64,000 nucleotides of DNA, taken from positions 62,322 through 126,321 of the forward strand of contig NZ_LMDJ01000004.1 of assembly GCF_001425045.1 (NCBI RefSeq), written 5' to 3'. How positions within the stretch are numbered: the stretch's first letter is position 1; each line of letters begins with the position of its first letter. The notes beneath the pieces were generated by a model. The model had not been told where the DNA came from and did no database searches. It saw only the letters and a program-made list of their open reading frames with translations. Both the position numbers and the translations under genes were made by a program. This document shows, one piece after another, positions 41,794-52,731 of this stretch. The stretch comes from Massilia sp. Root351. GTDB lineage: Bacteria > Pseudomonadota > Gammaproteobacteria > Burkholderiales > Burkholderiaceae_D.

Positions 41794-41862
41794 AAGGGGC
41801 AATGCCCCCTGCGCATGCCGCCGGCACCGCAGTGCACAATTTTTTTGGCCATGCTTAGGCCC

Positions 41863-41868
41863 TATAAT
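41863..41868 (+). promoter_or_regulatory. -10 box upstream of the hydrolase gene
   Basis: A perfect TATAAT, 30 bases before the ATG at 41898; no consensus -35. Together with the valS box it makes the 142-base gap a divergent promoter region. Confidence 0.5.
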
Positions 41869-41897
41869 GCTGCCATATTGATAATTTTGACGGCCAT

Positions 41898-42683
41898 ATG
41901 GACGCAGTTGCAACCAGTACGCCCCGTAAGCGCTCCGCCGCGCGGCGCTGGATCAGCCGCGGTTTTCTGGCCTGGGCCGTTTTATCGAGCGTCTGGCTGG
42001 TCAATTCCTACCGCACCCAGGGCGTGGACAGCCGCTTGCTGCAGGCCGATGCGCGCGCCGCCGTCCGGGAGGACGCCGCCTACCTGGAATTCCAGCCCGC
42101 AGCGCCCGGCGCGCGGACCGCGCTGCTGTTCTTTTGCGGTGCGGGCGTGGCGGCGCAGGCTTACGCGCCGTTGCTGCGGCCGGTAGCGGACGCTGGCTTC
42201 CCGGTCGTCATCGTCAAGTTGCCCTACCGTTTCGCGCCGCTGCAATCGCACAAGGCCGAGGCGCTGGCACGCGCCGCGAGCGCGATGGCGGCGCATCCCG
42301 GCGTTGCCGGCTGGGTGGTGGCCGGGCATTCACAGGGCGCTGCGCTGGCGGCGCGCCTTGCCGGCGGCGGCGGGCGCGGCGCCGCAGCGCTGGTACTGAT
42401 CGGCACCACGCATCCGAAGGAGCATAGCCTGGCAGCGCTCACCATGCCGGTGGCCAAGGTCTACGCCGGCAATGACGACGTGGCGCCGGCGGCGCGCGTG
42501 CTGGCCAACTGGCGCCTGCTGCCGCCGCAGACGGAGATGGTGCAGATCGTGGGAGGCAACCATGCCCAGTTCGGCCATTACGGCCGCCAACTGGGGGACG
42601 GCGCGGCGACCATCACGCGCGAAGCGCAGCAGGAGCAGGCGCGCGCGGTGCTGCTGAAGGCGCTCCGCCGCGCCGCCCTGTAG
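41898..42683 (+). CDS. Membrane-anchored alpha/beta hydrolase
   Basis: 261 residues. An N-terminal signal anchor (about 20–37, ISRGFLAWAVLSSVWLV) precedes an alpha/beta hydrolase domain. The nucleophile elbow is GHSQG near residue 142; the acid may be Asp in YAGNDDVAP and the His in VGGNHAQFGHYG. The GNHAQFG motif fits the alpha/beta hydrolase-5 family. Esterase or lipase-like activity outside the inner membrane is likely; substrate unknown. Confidence 0.85.
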   Translation: MDAVATSTPRKRSAARRWISRGFLAWAVLSSVWLVNSYRTQGVDSRLLQADARAAVREDAAYLEFQPAAPGARTALLFFCGAGVAAQAYAPLLRPVADAGFPVVIVKLPYRFAPLQSHKAEALARAASAMAAHPGVAGWVVAGHSQGAALAARLAGGGGRGAAALVLIGTTHPKEHSLAALTMPVAKVYAGNDDVAPAARVLANWRLLPPQTEMVQIVGGNHAQFGHYGRQLGDGAATITREAQQEQARAVLLKALRRAAL

Positions 42684-42709
42684 CGCGTTGCCGGTGCTAA
42701 GATGCGCCC

Positions 42710-43129
42710 ATGTCCGCACCTCGTTCCGCACCACCCTTTGTTTCCCGCCTGCTGCGCTATGCCTGGGCTTCCCCATGCACGGCGCTCGGCCTGTGCCTGG
42801 CCGCTCCCGCCTTCCTGTTCGGCGCCCGCTCGCGCCTTGCCGACGGCGTGGTCGAGGTGGCGCTGTCGGAGCGCGGGCAGGCTGCCTGGCTGCGCAGGCT
42901 GCCCTTCACCGCCATCACGTTCGGCCATTGCGTCATCGGCACCACCGCGCAGGAGCTGGAACGCCTGCGGCCGCACGAGCATGAGCATGTGCGCCAGTAT
43001 GAAAGGTGGGGGCCGGTGTTCCTCGCAGCCTATCCACTGGAAAGCCTGTGGCAGATGCTGCGCGGCCGGCGCGCCTATTTCGATAACCGCTTCGAACGGC
43101 AGGCACGCTCCAGGGAAGTCCATCTGTAA
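42710..43129 (+). CDS. Small membrane protein with HEHEH motif
   Basis: 139 residues. A hydrophobic segment (about 15–38) suggests membrane insertion. The C-terminal part has LRPHEHEHVRQYERWGPVF near residue 87: HEHEH fits the HExxH zinc-peptidase pattern, with further possible ligands Glu in YPLESLW. I have seen HE-x-HVRQYERWG in uncharacterised proteobacterial proteins; no activity is assigned. The start has no clear ribosome-binding site. Its TAA lies inside the regulatory repeat of the next gene. Confidence 0.75.
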   Translation: MSAPRSAPPFVSRLLRYAWASPCTALGLCLAAPAFLFGARSRLADGVVEVALSERGQAAWLRRLPFTAITFGHCVIGTTAQELERLRPHEHEHVRQYERWGPVFLAAYPLESLWQMLRGRRAYFDNRFERQARSREVHL

Positions 43130-43220
43130 GCAAATACAGCAAGTTGTAAGCACGTGTAAGGGGCGTCAACCGCATCGGCTCCGGCCGCGTTTTTCGCTCA
43201 GTGACACGGCAAACGTGCCC
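43121..43220 (+). promoter_or_regulatory. Duplicated control region A with 10-bp-spaced TGTAAG repeats
   Basis: Matches 45601–45700 at 81 of 100 positions with no gap. Direct repeats TGTAAGC, TACAGCA, TGTAAGC and TGTAAGG begin at 43125, 43135, 43145 and 43155, a strict 10-bp period expected for tandem binding of an OmpR-family regulator on one DNA face. The first repeat overlaps the stop codon of the preceding gene. Confidence 0.75.
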
Positions 43221-43251
43221 TACACCACAACTTTGATAGAGGACTCTGAAC

Positions 43252-43602
43252 ATGAAAAACGTAATCGCTACCCTGATCGCCGGCCTGTTCGCTACCGCAG
43301 CATTTGCTCAGACCCCAGCCCCTGCCGCAGCACCAGCCGCCACCACGGTGCCGGCCGCCAAAGCTGAAGCCAAAGCGGTGAAAGCGGAAGCCAAGGAGCA
43401 CAAGGAAGTTGCGAAAGCCGAAGCCAAGGAAACCAAGGCCGTCGCCAGCGCCCACGAAGACATGGCCAGCGCCAAAGCGGACGCCAAAGTAGAGAAAGCC
43501 AAGGCGCACGAGAAGTCCGAAAAAACCAAGGCCAAGGCGCATGCCAAGGCTGCAAAAGAAGTAAAGCCTGCGGAAGTGGCGAGCGCACCTGCCGCCAAGT
43601 AA
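43252..43602 (+). CDS. Ala/Lys-rich exported protein, Asr-like (paralog 1)
   Basis: 116 residues. Signal peptide MKNVIATLIAGLFATAAFA, cleaved before QTPAP, then a disordered, strongly basic mature part of Ala, Lys, Glu and Pro with repeats such as KAEAKAVKAEAKEHKEVAKA. The design (Sec signal plus low-complexity basic tail) resembles E. coli acid-shock protein Asr, an acid-induced periplasmic protein under RstA control; similarity is in composition, not alignment. Two paralogs lie at 45796 and 46181 with nearly identical signal peptides, even at DNA level. AGAGGA precedes the ATG by about eight bases. Followed by a strong terminator. Confidence 0.85.
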   Translation: MKNVIATLIAGLFATAAFAQTPAPAAAPAATTVPAAKAEAKAVKAEAKEHKEVAKAEAKETKAVASAHEDMASAKADAKVEKAKAHEKSEKTKAKAHAKAAKEVKPAEVASAPAAK

Positions 43603-43622
43603 TCGGCTTCCGCCTTGACAGA

Positions 43623-43650
43623 AATCCCCGCAATTGCGGGGATTTTTTTT
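43623..43650 (+). terminator. Terminator of Asr-like gene 1
   Basis: Perfect 9-bp stem AATCCCCGC / GCGGGGATT with an AATT loop and eight T. Confidence 0.93.
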
Positions 43651-43685
43651 GCCGGTACAATCGCTCCAACTTCAAGGAGCCGACC

Positions 43686-43997
43686 ATGACCCCAGCCAAC
43701 CTGTTTGCCGACGCAGCCCCGCCGCCCGAAGGCGAACGCTTCGAAGCGCTGCTTAGCCACAAAGGGCTGCTGGTGGAGCGCATCGTCAGCTCGTCGAAAA
43801 TCGCATCGCAGGAATATGTGCAGGAGCAGGACGAATGGGTGGTCCTGCTGCAGGGCGAGGCGCTGCTGCAAGTGGATGGCGAGAGCGTGCAGCTCAAATC
43901 CGGCGACTACCTTTTCATCCCCTCGAGAACCCCGCACACGGTGCTGAGCGTCAGCGACGGCGCGCTGTGGCTGGCGGTGCACCTGCACAGCCGCTGA
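43686..43997 (+). CDS. Cupin-domain protein
   Basis: 103 residues, one small beta barrel. The cupin motifs are EYVQEQDEWVVLLQGEALLQVDG (split: EQDEWVVLLQGEA) and GDYLFIPSRTPHTVL, with the second-motif His kept and the first-motif His pair replaced by Gln/Asp, so metal binding may be altered. AAGGAG sits upstream of the ATG. Convergent with cysS, 18 bases apart. Substrate unknown. Confidence 0.88.
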   Translation: MTPANLFADAAPPPEGERFEALLSHKGLLVERIVSSSKIASQEYVQEQDEWVVLLQGEALLQVDGESVQLKSGDYLFIPSRTPHTVLSVSDGALWLAVHLHSR

Positions 43998-44015
43998 GCG
44001 GCAGCGCGCCTGGCG

Positions 44016-45401
<1,386 letters not shown>

Positions 45402-45410
45402 TGAAGGCTC

Positions 45411-45452
45411 CAAAAATGCAAAAGGCCACAGGAGCAGAAACTCGCTGTGGCC
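45411..45452 (-). terminator. Terminator-like hairpin in the cysS leader (attenuator candidate)
   Basis: On the minus strand GGCCACAG (from 45452) pairs with CTGTGGCC (to 45424), extended by GAG/CTC, then TTTTGCATTTTT. It lies directly before the cysS GGAG site, after two short Cys-containing reading frames. The sequence AGGCCATAG (45499–45507, minus) can pair with the 3' arm CTGTGGCCT, an alternative that would stop the terminator from forming. Confidence 0.7.
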
Positions 45453-45486
45453 GATAGAAAAACTGAGGATGTGTGGGGTAACGCGA

Positions 45487-45516
45487 TCAGCAGGCTTCTA
45501 TGGCCTGCGGGGACAT
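45487..45516 (-). CDS. Putative leader peptide 2 of cysS (MSPQAIEAC)
   Basis: A nine-codon frame ending in a Cys codon (TGC) immediately before TGA. The Cys codon lies in the 3' arm of a small hairpin, GCAGGC / GCCTGC (45490–45495 and 45503–45508). Ribosome-binding site weak. Predicted only from position and content. Confidence 0.3.
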   Translation of the reverse strand: MSPQAIEAC

Positions 45517-45566
45517 GCTTCGAAATGTGCGGCTTGCGCCGATTGCGGGATGGATGGCGTGATCAT
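45498..45566 (-). CDS. Putative leader peptide 1 of cysS (22 aa)
   Basis: [20 protein letters not shown], then RP and a TAG stop. The ATG lies about seven bases after the -10 box, so it could be translated from a leaderless mRNA. It holds one Cys codon (TGT) five codons before the stop; its last codons AGG CCA TAG are the segment able to pair with the terminator arm. Confidence 0.35.
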   Translation of the reverse strand: MITPSIPQSAQAAHFEACPRRP

Positions 45567-45572
45567 TTTCCG

Positions 45573-45581
45573 ATAGTAGCA
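45573..45581 (-). promoter_or_regulatory. Extended -10 promoter element of cysS
   Basis: TGCTACTAT on the minus strand is an extended -10 (TGN plus TACTAT). Transcription would start near 45566 and give a 165-base cysS leader. Confidence 0.5.
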
Positions 45582-45600
45582 CGAGTGCGCGAGAGGGGGC

Positions 45601-45700
45601 CAACTGTAAGCAATTGCAGCAAGTTGTAAGCGCGTGTAAAGGCCGTCAACTGCCGGGGGGCGGGCCGCGTTTTCTGCCCAGTGACACGGCACATGTGCAC
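45601..45700 (+). promoter_or_regulatory. Duplicated control region B with 10-bp-spaced TGTAAG repeats
   Basis: Second copy of the region at 43121–43220. Repeats start at 45605 (TGTAAGC), 45615 (TGCAGCA), 45625 (TGTAAGC) and 45635 (TGTAAAG). It lies between the divergent cysS and the Asr-like genes 2 and 3, so a regulator bound here could affect both directions. The remainder of the 394-base gap 45402–45795 holds the cysS leader and the gene relic described separately. Confidence 0.75.
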
Positions 45701-45706
45701 GAGATA

Positions 45707-45745
45707 GAGGAAGCAGCAAAGCCAGCTGCCCCTGCAGTGAAGTAA
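45707..45745 (+). pseudogene. Deletion scar of a lost Asr-like paralog (C-terminal codons)
   Basis: Right after the conserved leader and its GATAGAGGA ribosome-binding site (45703–45711) the sequence reads, in frame, EEAAKPAAPAVK and TAA. This is the kind of C-terminus seen in the three paralogs (PAEVASAPAAK, ATPAVASAAK). There is no start codon and no signal peptide: the body of the gene has been removed, joining leader to tail. Confidence 0.65.
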
Positions 45746-45795
45746 GCAGTAAAAAACAACCTAAACCGTTTATATCATTACAGAGGAAATACATC

Positions 45796-46125
45796 ATGAC
45801 CAAGACCATCGCTACCCTGATCGCCGGCCTGTTCGCTACCGCAGCTTTCGCTCAAACCCCGGCTCCTGCCGCCGCCGCAGCAGCACCTTCGGCCAAGACC
45901 GAAGCGGTTGCCGCCAAGGCTGAAGTCAAGGAAGCCGCCAAGACCGACGTGAAGGCGGAGCCAGCGAAGGAACACAAGAAGACCGTGAAGAAAGTGCGTC
46001 ACACCAAGACCGAGAAGGAAGCCAAGCCAGCGGAGAAGACCGCAAGCGCTCCGGCCGCCACCCCGGCCACCGCGGCCATCCCGGCTACTGCGGCCACCCC
46101 GGCAGTCGCTTCGGCAGCCAAGTAA
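45796..46125 (+). CDS. Ala/Lys-rich exported protein, Asr-like (paralog 2)
   Basis: 109 residues. Signal peptide MTKTIATLIAGLFATAAFA, mature part starting QTPAPAAAAAAPS, then a basic middle (KEHKKTVKKVRHTKTEKEAK) and an Ala/Thr/Pro tail of ATPAT-type repeats. Predicted periplasmic and disordered. AGAGGA lies at 45781–45786. Fifty-five bases before paralog 3 without a terminator, so the two are likely one transcript driven from region B. DNA over the signal-peptide codons is nearly identical to paralogs 1 and 3. Confidence 0.85.
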   Translation: MTKTIATLIAGLFATAAFAQTPAPAAAAAAPSAKTEAVAAKAEVKEAAKTDVKAEPAKEHKKTVKKVRHTKTEKEAKPAEKTASAPAATPATAAIPATAATPAVASAAK

Positions 46126-46180
46126 TCGCAGCACTGGACACTGAAGACAACGCACACTCACTGAACAAGGAAAAACCATC

Positions 46181-46489
46181 ATGACCAAGACCATCGCTAC
46201 CCTGATCGCCGGCCTGTTTGCTACCGCTGCATTCGCACAATCCCCGGCCACGGCCACCGCGCCGTCGGCCAAGGCCGAAGCCAAAGTAGAAAAGGCAGAG
46301 AAGTCGAAAGAGAAGGCGCACGCCAAGGACGGCAAGCACCACGCCGACAAGGCAGCGCATGCCGCCACCCCGGCCACGCCAGCCGCCCCGGCTTCGGCAG
46401 CCACCCCGGCTTCATCGGCAGCGCCTGCAACGGCTGCAACCCCGGCCGCGCCTGCTGCGCCAGCGACTCCGGCGCACCCCGCCAAGTAA
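46181..46489 (+). CDS. Ala/Lys/His-rich exported protein, Asr-like (paralog 3)
   Basis: 102 residues, the same length as E. coli Asr. Signal peptide identical to paralog 2 in protein sequence; mature QSPATATAPSAKAEAKVEKA, a Lys/His-rich middle (KEKAHAKDGKHHADKAAHA) and an Ala/Pro/Thr tail. The histidines would buffer at mildly acid pH, in line with an acid-stress role (inference). AAGGAA precedes the ATG. Ends with a strong terminator. Confidence 0.85.
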   Translation: MTKTIATLIAGLFATAAFAQSPATATAPSAKAEAKVEKAEKSKEKAHAKDGKHHADKAAHAATPATPAAPASAATPASSAAPATAATPAAPAAPATPAHPAK

Positions 46490-46507
46490 TTCCAGGCGCT
46501 TCGCGTC

Positions 46508-46532
46508 AGCCCCGCTTCGGCGGGGCTTTTTT
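46508..46532 (+). terminator. Terminator of the Asr-like genes 2–3
   Basis: Perfect 8-bp stem AGCCCCGC / GCGGGGCT around a TTCG tetraloop, then six T. Confidence 0.95.
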
Positions 46533-46585
46533 GTTCCGGGATGCCCGGTTATCATAGGCGCTCGTATAGTTGACGGAGCAGGGCA

Positions 46586-46984
46586 GTGAAAGCGTTTGTG
46601 GCGGGATGGATGATGATGGCGGCCGGCGTAGCGGCGATGGTGGCGCAAGCTGCGCCTGCGGCGCAGGCGCGCGCACCGCAGGAGGTGTCGCTGATCGAAC
46701 TGGTGGCCAACCCGGCCCGCTTCGACGGCAAGCAGGTGCGCGTTACCGGCTACCTGGTGCGCGAGTTCGAAGGCGACGCCATCTACTTTCACCGCGACGA
46801 CTACGACCATGGCATCCGGCGCAACGGCCTGTGGGTCACCTTCAGCAAGGATGGCGCGGACCTGCGCTGCAAGACCTTGCGCTACGCTTTCGTGCAAGGC
46901 AAATTCGTGGCGAAAAACCGTGGCCATCTTGGCTTGTGGAGCGGTGCGATTGAAGGCATTGCCAGCTGCGGCGTGTCCCGCTAG
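46586..46984 (+). CDS. Small exported protein, OB-fold-like
   Basis: 132 residues from a GTG start with GGAGCAGGG upstream. Signal peptide about 1–29 (ending AQARA). The mature part EVSLIELVANPARFDGKQVR, VTGYLVREFEGDAIYFHRDD and NGLWVTFS resembles a small beta barrel of the OB type seen in nucleic-acid- or ligand-binding secreted proteins. Two cysteines (about 93, 128) might form a disulfide. Function unknown. Confidence 0.75.
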   Translation: MKAFVAGWMMMAAGVAAMVAQAAPAAQARAPQEVSLIELVANPARFDGKQVRVTGYLVREFEGDAIYFHRDDYDHGIRRNGLWVTFSKDGADLRCKTLRYAFVQGKFVAKNRGHLGLWSGAIEGIASCGVSR

Positions 46985-47099
46985 GCGCTGTTAAGCCTGA
47001 GACATCGCTCGCAGCTGTGTCTATTTTTGTAATTTTTTTGACTCCGTTCCCGCCACTGTTTACCTTGGGCCGCCTGAAAACCGACTCCTGGAGACTGAC

Positions 47100-48668
47100 A
47101 TGGCAGCTCGTATCAACGCATTGATCGTCGCCGGCCTGCTGGCCGGCGCGTCCGCCGGCGCCTGCGCGCAGAACGGCACGATATGGATCACCGTGGGCGA
47201 CGCCGCCTACGAGCAGCTCAAGAAGAACGCGCCGCAAGCGGTCAAGCGCGAGAGCCGCTCCACCATGGTCACCAGCGTGGCCGCCGGCGGCGCCAACGCC
47301 ATCGCCGCCCAGGAGAAGGTGCACCTGGTGGAGGTGAGCGAGCAGCAGATGCTGGCGCTGTCGGCAGCCGTGCACAAGGAACTGCACCGCTGCGGCGGCT
47401 TCATGGCGCACGTAAGCGAAGCGGCCGGCATTTCCGCGCTGGCGCCCAAGACCACGCTGGCCGTCCTGGCCGTGCCGCGCCCCTCATACGCGATCGACCA
47501 GCAGACCGTCATTAATCCTCTGCTGCCGCAGATGCAAGCGTCCAACATCGCCCAGACCATCATCGACCTGTCGGCGCACACCAACCGCTACTACACCACC
47601 ACCAGCGGCGTGGCCGCCTCCAACTGGCTGAAGCAGAAGTGGACCACCATGGCGGCCGGCCGCAGCGACATCACGGTGACGCAGTTCACGCACGCGGCCT
47701 ATCCGCAGAAGTCGGTCGTCGCCACCATCGCCGGCACCGACAACGCTGCGGAAGTGGTGGTGCTGGGCGGCCACCTGGATTCGATCAGCGGCAGCGGCAC
47801 CGGCGAGTCGACCCGCGCGCCAGGCGCGGACGACGACGCCTCCGGCATCGCCAGCATGACCGAGGCGCTGCGCGTCATGATTGCCAGCGGCTACAAGCCG
47901 CGCCGCACCATCAAGATGATAGGCTACGCCGCCGAGGAAGTCGGCCTGCGCGGCTCGCAGGAAATCGCGCAGTACCACAAGAACAACAACATCAACGTGG
48001 TCGGCGTGATGCAGCTGGACATGACCAACTACAAGGGCTCGCCGTCCGACATCTACATCTACACCGACTACACCGACAGCCAGCAGAACACCTTCGTCGC
48101 CAACCTGATCACCACCTACCAGCCCACGCTGACGATAGGCTACGACAAGTGCGGCTACGGCTGCTCGGACCATGCCTCCTGGACCGCCGCCGGCTACTGG
48201 ACTTCGATGCCGTTCGAGACCTCGTTCTCGCAGGACAACCCCTACATCCACACCGCCAACGACACCTACGCCAACAGCGGCAACCAGGCCGACCACGCGC
48301 TCAAATTCGCGCGGCTGGGCCTGAGCTTCGCGGTGGAGCTGGGCAGCGACGGCCCGGGCGTGCTGCCGCTGCCGGACAAGGTGGAAACCTTCAGCGGCAG
48401 CCTGGCCCGCAACCAGACCCGCAGCTTCGGTCCGTTCAAGGCCGGCGCAGGCAGCTTCAAGGCTTCCACCACCGGCAGCGGCGACACCGACCTGTACGTG
48501 CGCAAGACCAGCGTGCCCACCACCAGCACCTATGACTGCAAGTCCGACGGCTCGACCAGCACCGAGAGCTGCACCGTCACCATGGCCGCCAACGGCGATG
48601 TGTACGTGCTGCTGAACGGCTATTCCGCTTCCAGCTACACGCTGACGGTAACGTACCGCCCGCAATAG
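47100..48668 (+). CDS. Secreted M28 family aminopeptidase with C-terminal PPC domain
   Basis: 522 residues. Signal peptide about 1–23 (ending AGACAQ). A propeptide-like region to about 130, then the M28 di-zinc domain: GGHLDSISG (about 223), PGADDDASG, YAAEEVGLRGSQ (catalytic Glu pair), QLDMTNYKG, and HTANDTYAN supplying the last His. A Cys pair in CGYGCSD matches leucine aminopeptidases of Vibrio/Aeromonas type. The C-terminal 110 residues are a prepeptidase PPC domain (DTDLYVRKT…YVLLNGYSASSYTLTV), usually removed on maturation. Scavenging of extracellular peptides is likely. Confidence 0.93.
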   Translation: MAARINALIVAGLLAGASAGACAQNGTIWITVGDAAYEQLKKNAPQAVKRESRSTMVTSVAAGGANAIAAQEKVHLVEVSEQQMLALSAAVHKELHRCGGFMAHVSEAAGISALAPKTTLAVLAVPRPSYAIDQQTVINPLLPQMQASNIAQTIIDLSAHTNRYYTTTSGVAASNWLKQKWTTMAAGRSDITVTQFTHAAYPQKSVVATIAGTDNAAEVVVLGGHLDSISGSGTGESTRAPGADDDASGIASMTEALRVMIASGYKPRRTIKMIGYAAEEVGLRGSQEIAQYHKNNNINVVGVMQLDMTNYKGSPSDIYIYTDYTDSQQNTFVANLITTYQPTLTIGYDKCGYGCSDHASWTAAGYWTSMPFETSFSQDNPYIHTANDTYANSGNQADHALKFARLGLSFAVELGSDGPGVLPLPDKVETFSGSLARNQTRSFGPFKAGAGSFKASTTGSGDTDLYVRKTSVPTTSTYDCKSDGSTSTESCTVTMAANGDVYVLLNGYSASSYTLTVTYRPQ

Positions 48669-48690
48669 GCGGTATTGTTTCAAATATAAG

Positions 48691-48718
48691 TTGTACACAG
48701 CTATGGGAGATGTATAAT
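48691..48718 (+). promoter_or_regulatory. Promoter of the thi operon
   Basis: TTGTAC (48691–48696), 16-base spacer, TATAAT (48713–48718). The start of transcription would be about 17 bases before the riboswitch. Confidence 0.7.
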
Positions 48719-48741
48719 TCGATTCGCTGCCGCAAGGCGGC

Positions 48742-48831
48742 ACACGCTAGGGGTCCTGCGTCGCGAAAGCGGCGCGGGTGAGAAATACCCTCCGAACCTG
48801 ATCTGGATAATGCCAGCGAAGGGAAGCTTTA
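48742..48831 (+). promoter_or_regulatory. TPP riboswitch (THI element)
   Basis: Contains the conserved THI-box core: AGGGGTCCTGCG, GCGGGTGAGAAATACCC, CTGATCTGGATAATGCCAGC and GAAGGGAAGC. It binds thiamine pyrophosphate and lowers expression of thiC and the genes behind it. About 105 bases separate it from the thiC ATG, room for a terminator or a ribosome-site switch. Confidence 0.97.
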
Positions 48832-48923
48832 GGCCTCCATCCGCAACGCCGCGCGCCCGCGCTTCGGGGTGCGCGCCGCTGCCGCGATTTGCCGAATCCT
48901 CCTTTGCTGGCTCCTGTAGCTAA

Positions 48924-50816
<1,893 letters not shown>

Positions 50817-50832
50817 GCAGGCGGAGGGACCC

Positions 50833-51042
50833 ATGACTTTTATCGCAATCGAGCTGAACGGCGAGCCGCGCAGCGTGCCGCCGCAGCACAGCCTGCAGGC
50901 CCTGGTGGAGGAGCTGGGGCTGGCGCACCAGGCGCTGGCGCTGGCGGTGAACCGCACCGTGGTGCCGCGCCAGGCTTGGCGCGGCCGCGCCCTGCAGCCG
51001 CAGGACAAAGTGGACATCGTGCGCGCCATCGGCGGCGGCTGA
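50833..51042 (+). CDS. thiS: Sulfur carrier protein ThiS
   Basis: 69 residues, ubiquitin-like fold ending in the Gly-Gly tail (IGGG) that is converted to thiocarboxylate and donates sulfur to the thiazole. [20 protein letters not shown] is the typical start. Sixteen bases after thiC. The adjacent thiO (glycine oxidase) of many betaproteobacterial operons is missing here. Confidence 0.95.
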   Translation: MTFIAIELNGEPRSVPPQHSLQALVEELGLAHQALALAVNRTVVPRQAWRGRALQPQDKVDIVRAIGGG

Positions 51043-51061
51043 ACAACACAAGGAGAGAGCA

Positions 51062-51865
51062 ATGCGTGACCAAAACCAGAACGAGAACGAGGACCTGCTG
51101 ACCATCGCGGGCAAGAGCTACCGCTCGCGCCTGCTGGTGGGCAGCGGCAAGTACAAGGACCTGCAGCAGACCCGCGAGGCAACCGACGCGGCGGCGGCGG
51201 AAATCATCACGGTGGCGATCCGCCGCGTGAATATCGGCCAGAACCCGGATACCCCCAGCCTGCTGGACGTGCTGCCGCCGTCGCAGTACACCATCCTGCC
51301 CAACACGGCCGGCTGCTACACGGCCAAGGACGCGGTCTACACGCTGCAGATGGCGCGCGAGCTGCTCAACGGCCACAAGCTGGTGAAGCTGGAAGTGCTG
51401 GGCGACGAGAAGACGCTGTTCCCCAACATGCCCGAAACGCTGGTGGCCGCGAAGGAGCTGGTGAAAGGCGGCTTCGACGTGATGGTGTACTGCAGCGACG
51501 ACCCGATCCAGGCGCGCATGCTGGAGGACATCGGCTGCGTGGCGGTGATGCCGCTGGCGTCGCTGATCGGCTCCGGCATGGGCATCCTCAACCCGTGGAA
51601 CCTGTCGCTCATCATCGAGCAGGCCAAGGTGCCGGTGCTGGTGGACGCCGGCGTGGGCACGGCGTCGGACGCGGCCATCGCCATGGAGCTGGGCTGCGAC
51701 GGCGTGCTGATGAACACCGCCATCGCCGGCGCGCAGGACCCGGTGCGCATGGCGCGCGCCATGAAGCTGGGCGTGCAGGCCGGCCGCGAAGCCTTCCTGG
51801 CCGGCCGCATCGCGCGCAAGTTCGCCGCCTCGCCGTCGTCCCCGATGGCGGGCCGCATGGTATGA
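51062..51865 (+). CDS. thiG: Thiazole synthase ThiG
   Basis: 267 residues, TIM barrel that forms thiazole phosphate from dehydroglycine, DXP and ThiS-thiocarboxylate. The Schiff-base Lys is in [16 protein letters not shown]; phosphate loops [12 protein letters not shown] and [12 protein letters not shown] are intact. The N-terminal 17 residues are extra and polar. Overlaps thiD by four bases. Confidence 0.97.
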   Translation: MRDQNQNENEDLLTIAGKSYRSRLLVGSGKYKDLQQTREATDAAAAEIITVAIRRVNIGQNPDTPSLLDVLPPSQYTILPNTAGCYTAKDAVYTLQMARELLNGHKLVKLEVLGDEKTLFPNMPETLVAAKELVKGGFDVMVYCSDDPIQARMLEDIGCVAVMPLASLIGSGMGILNPWNLSLIIEQAKVPVLVDAGVGTASDAAIAMELGCDGVLMNTAIAGAQDPVRMARAMKLGVQAGREAFLAGRIARKFAASPSSPMAGRMV

Positions 51866-52701
51866 CCGAGGGCATGACGGCGCGCCCGGCCAGGCCGCGC
51901 TGCGTGCTGGTGTTTTCCGGCGCCGATCCGTCCGGCGGCGCCGGCATCGCCGCCGACATCCTGGCGATCCACGCGCAGGGCGCGCACGCGCTGCCGGTCA
52001 TCACCGCGCTGACGGTGCAGGACAACGACCGCGTCCACGAGGTGCTGCCGGTGGCGCCGGACGTGGTGTCGCGCCAGGCGCGCGCGCTGCTCGCCAAGGG
52101 GGAGGTCGACGCGGTCAAGATCGGCATTCCCGGCAGCGCGGCGAACGCGGCCGCGATCGCGCAAGTGATCGCGCAACTGCGCAGGACATCGCCGGAGCTG
52201 CCCGTGGTGCTCGACCCGGTGCTGGCCAGCGGCCATGGCGACCTGCTCTCGCGCGGCGATGCGGTGCAGGCGCTGGCCGTGCTGCTGCCGCTGGTGACGC
52301 TGATCACCCCCAACGGCCCGGAGGCGGCGGCGCTGGCCGCCGGCTACGGCAGCGCCGGCCCCGGCGACGACGCGATCGCGCGCGGCGCCGCGCGTGCGCT
52401 GCTCGATCAGGGCTGCCGCCACGTGCTGGTCACCGGCGGCCACGGCGCCGGCGACACCGTCATCAACCGCTGGTTCAGCGCGGCGACCGAGCCGGCGCCC
52501 TCGTCGGGCCACGGCTGGAGCTGGGCCCGCCTGCCGGGCGAGTTCCACGGCAGCGGCTGCACGCTGGCCGCCGCCATCGCCGCCCTGCTGGCGCACGGCT
52601 ATCCCATGCAGCAGGCGCTGGCGCGGGCTCAGGGCTACACCCACCGCGCGCTGGCGGCCGCCTTCGCCATCGCTCCCGGACAGCGCATTCCGCAACGCTA
52701 G
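51862..52701 (+). CDS. thiD: HMP/HMP-P kinase ThiD
   Basis: 279 residues from the ATG that overlaps the thiG stop. Ribokinase-like fold; [17 protein letters not shown] is the substrate loop and [14 protein letters not shown] contains the anion-hole/catalytic region. The middle [12 protein letters not shown] is also typical. Phosphorylates HMP-P to HMP-PP. Not fused to ThiE. Confidence 0.95.
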   Translation: MTEGMTARPARPRCVLVFSGADPSGGAGIAADILAIHAQGAHALPVITALTVQDNDRVHEVLPVAPDVVSRQARALLAKGEVDAVKIGIPGSAANAAAIAQVIAQLRRTSPELPVVLDPVLASGHGDLLSRGDAVQALAVLLPLVTLITPNGPEAAALAAGYGSAGPGDDAIARGAARALLDQGCRHVLVTGGHGAGDTVINRWFSAATEPAPSSGHGWSWARLPGEFHGSGCTLAAAIAALLAHGYPMQQALARAQGYTHRALAAAFAIAPGQRIPQR

Positions 52702-52731
52702 CCACTACTACACAAGAAAGAGAGACACGCC

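Noticed and set aside
45402..45581. cysS leader considered as a T-box
   Set aside because: No T-box sequence or specifier-loop architecture is recognisable, and T-boxes are rare outside Gram-positive bacteria; the short Cys frames fit attenuation better.
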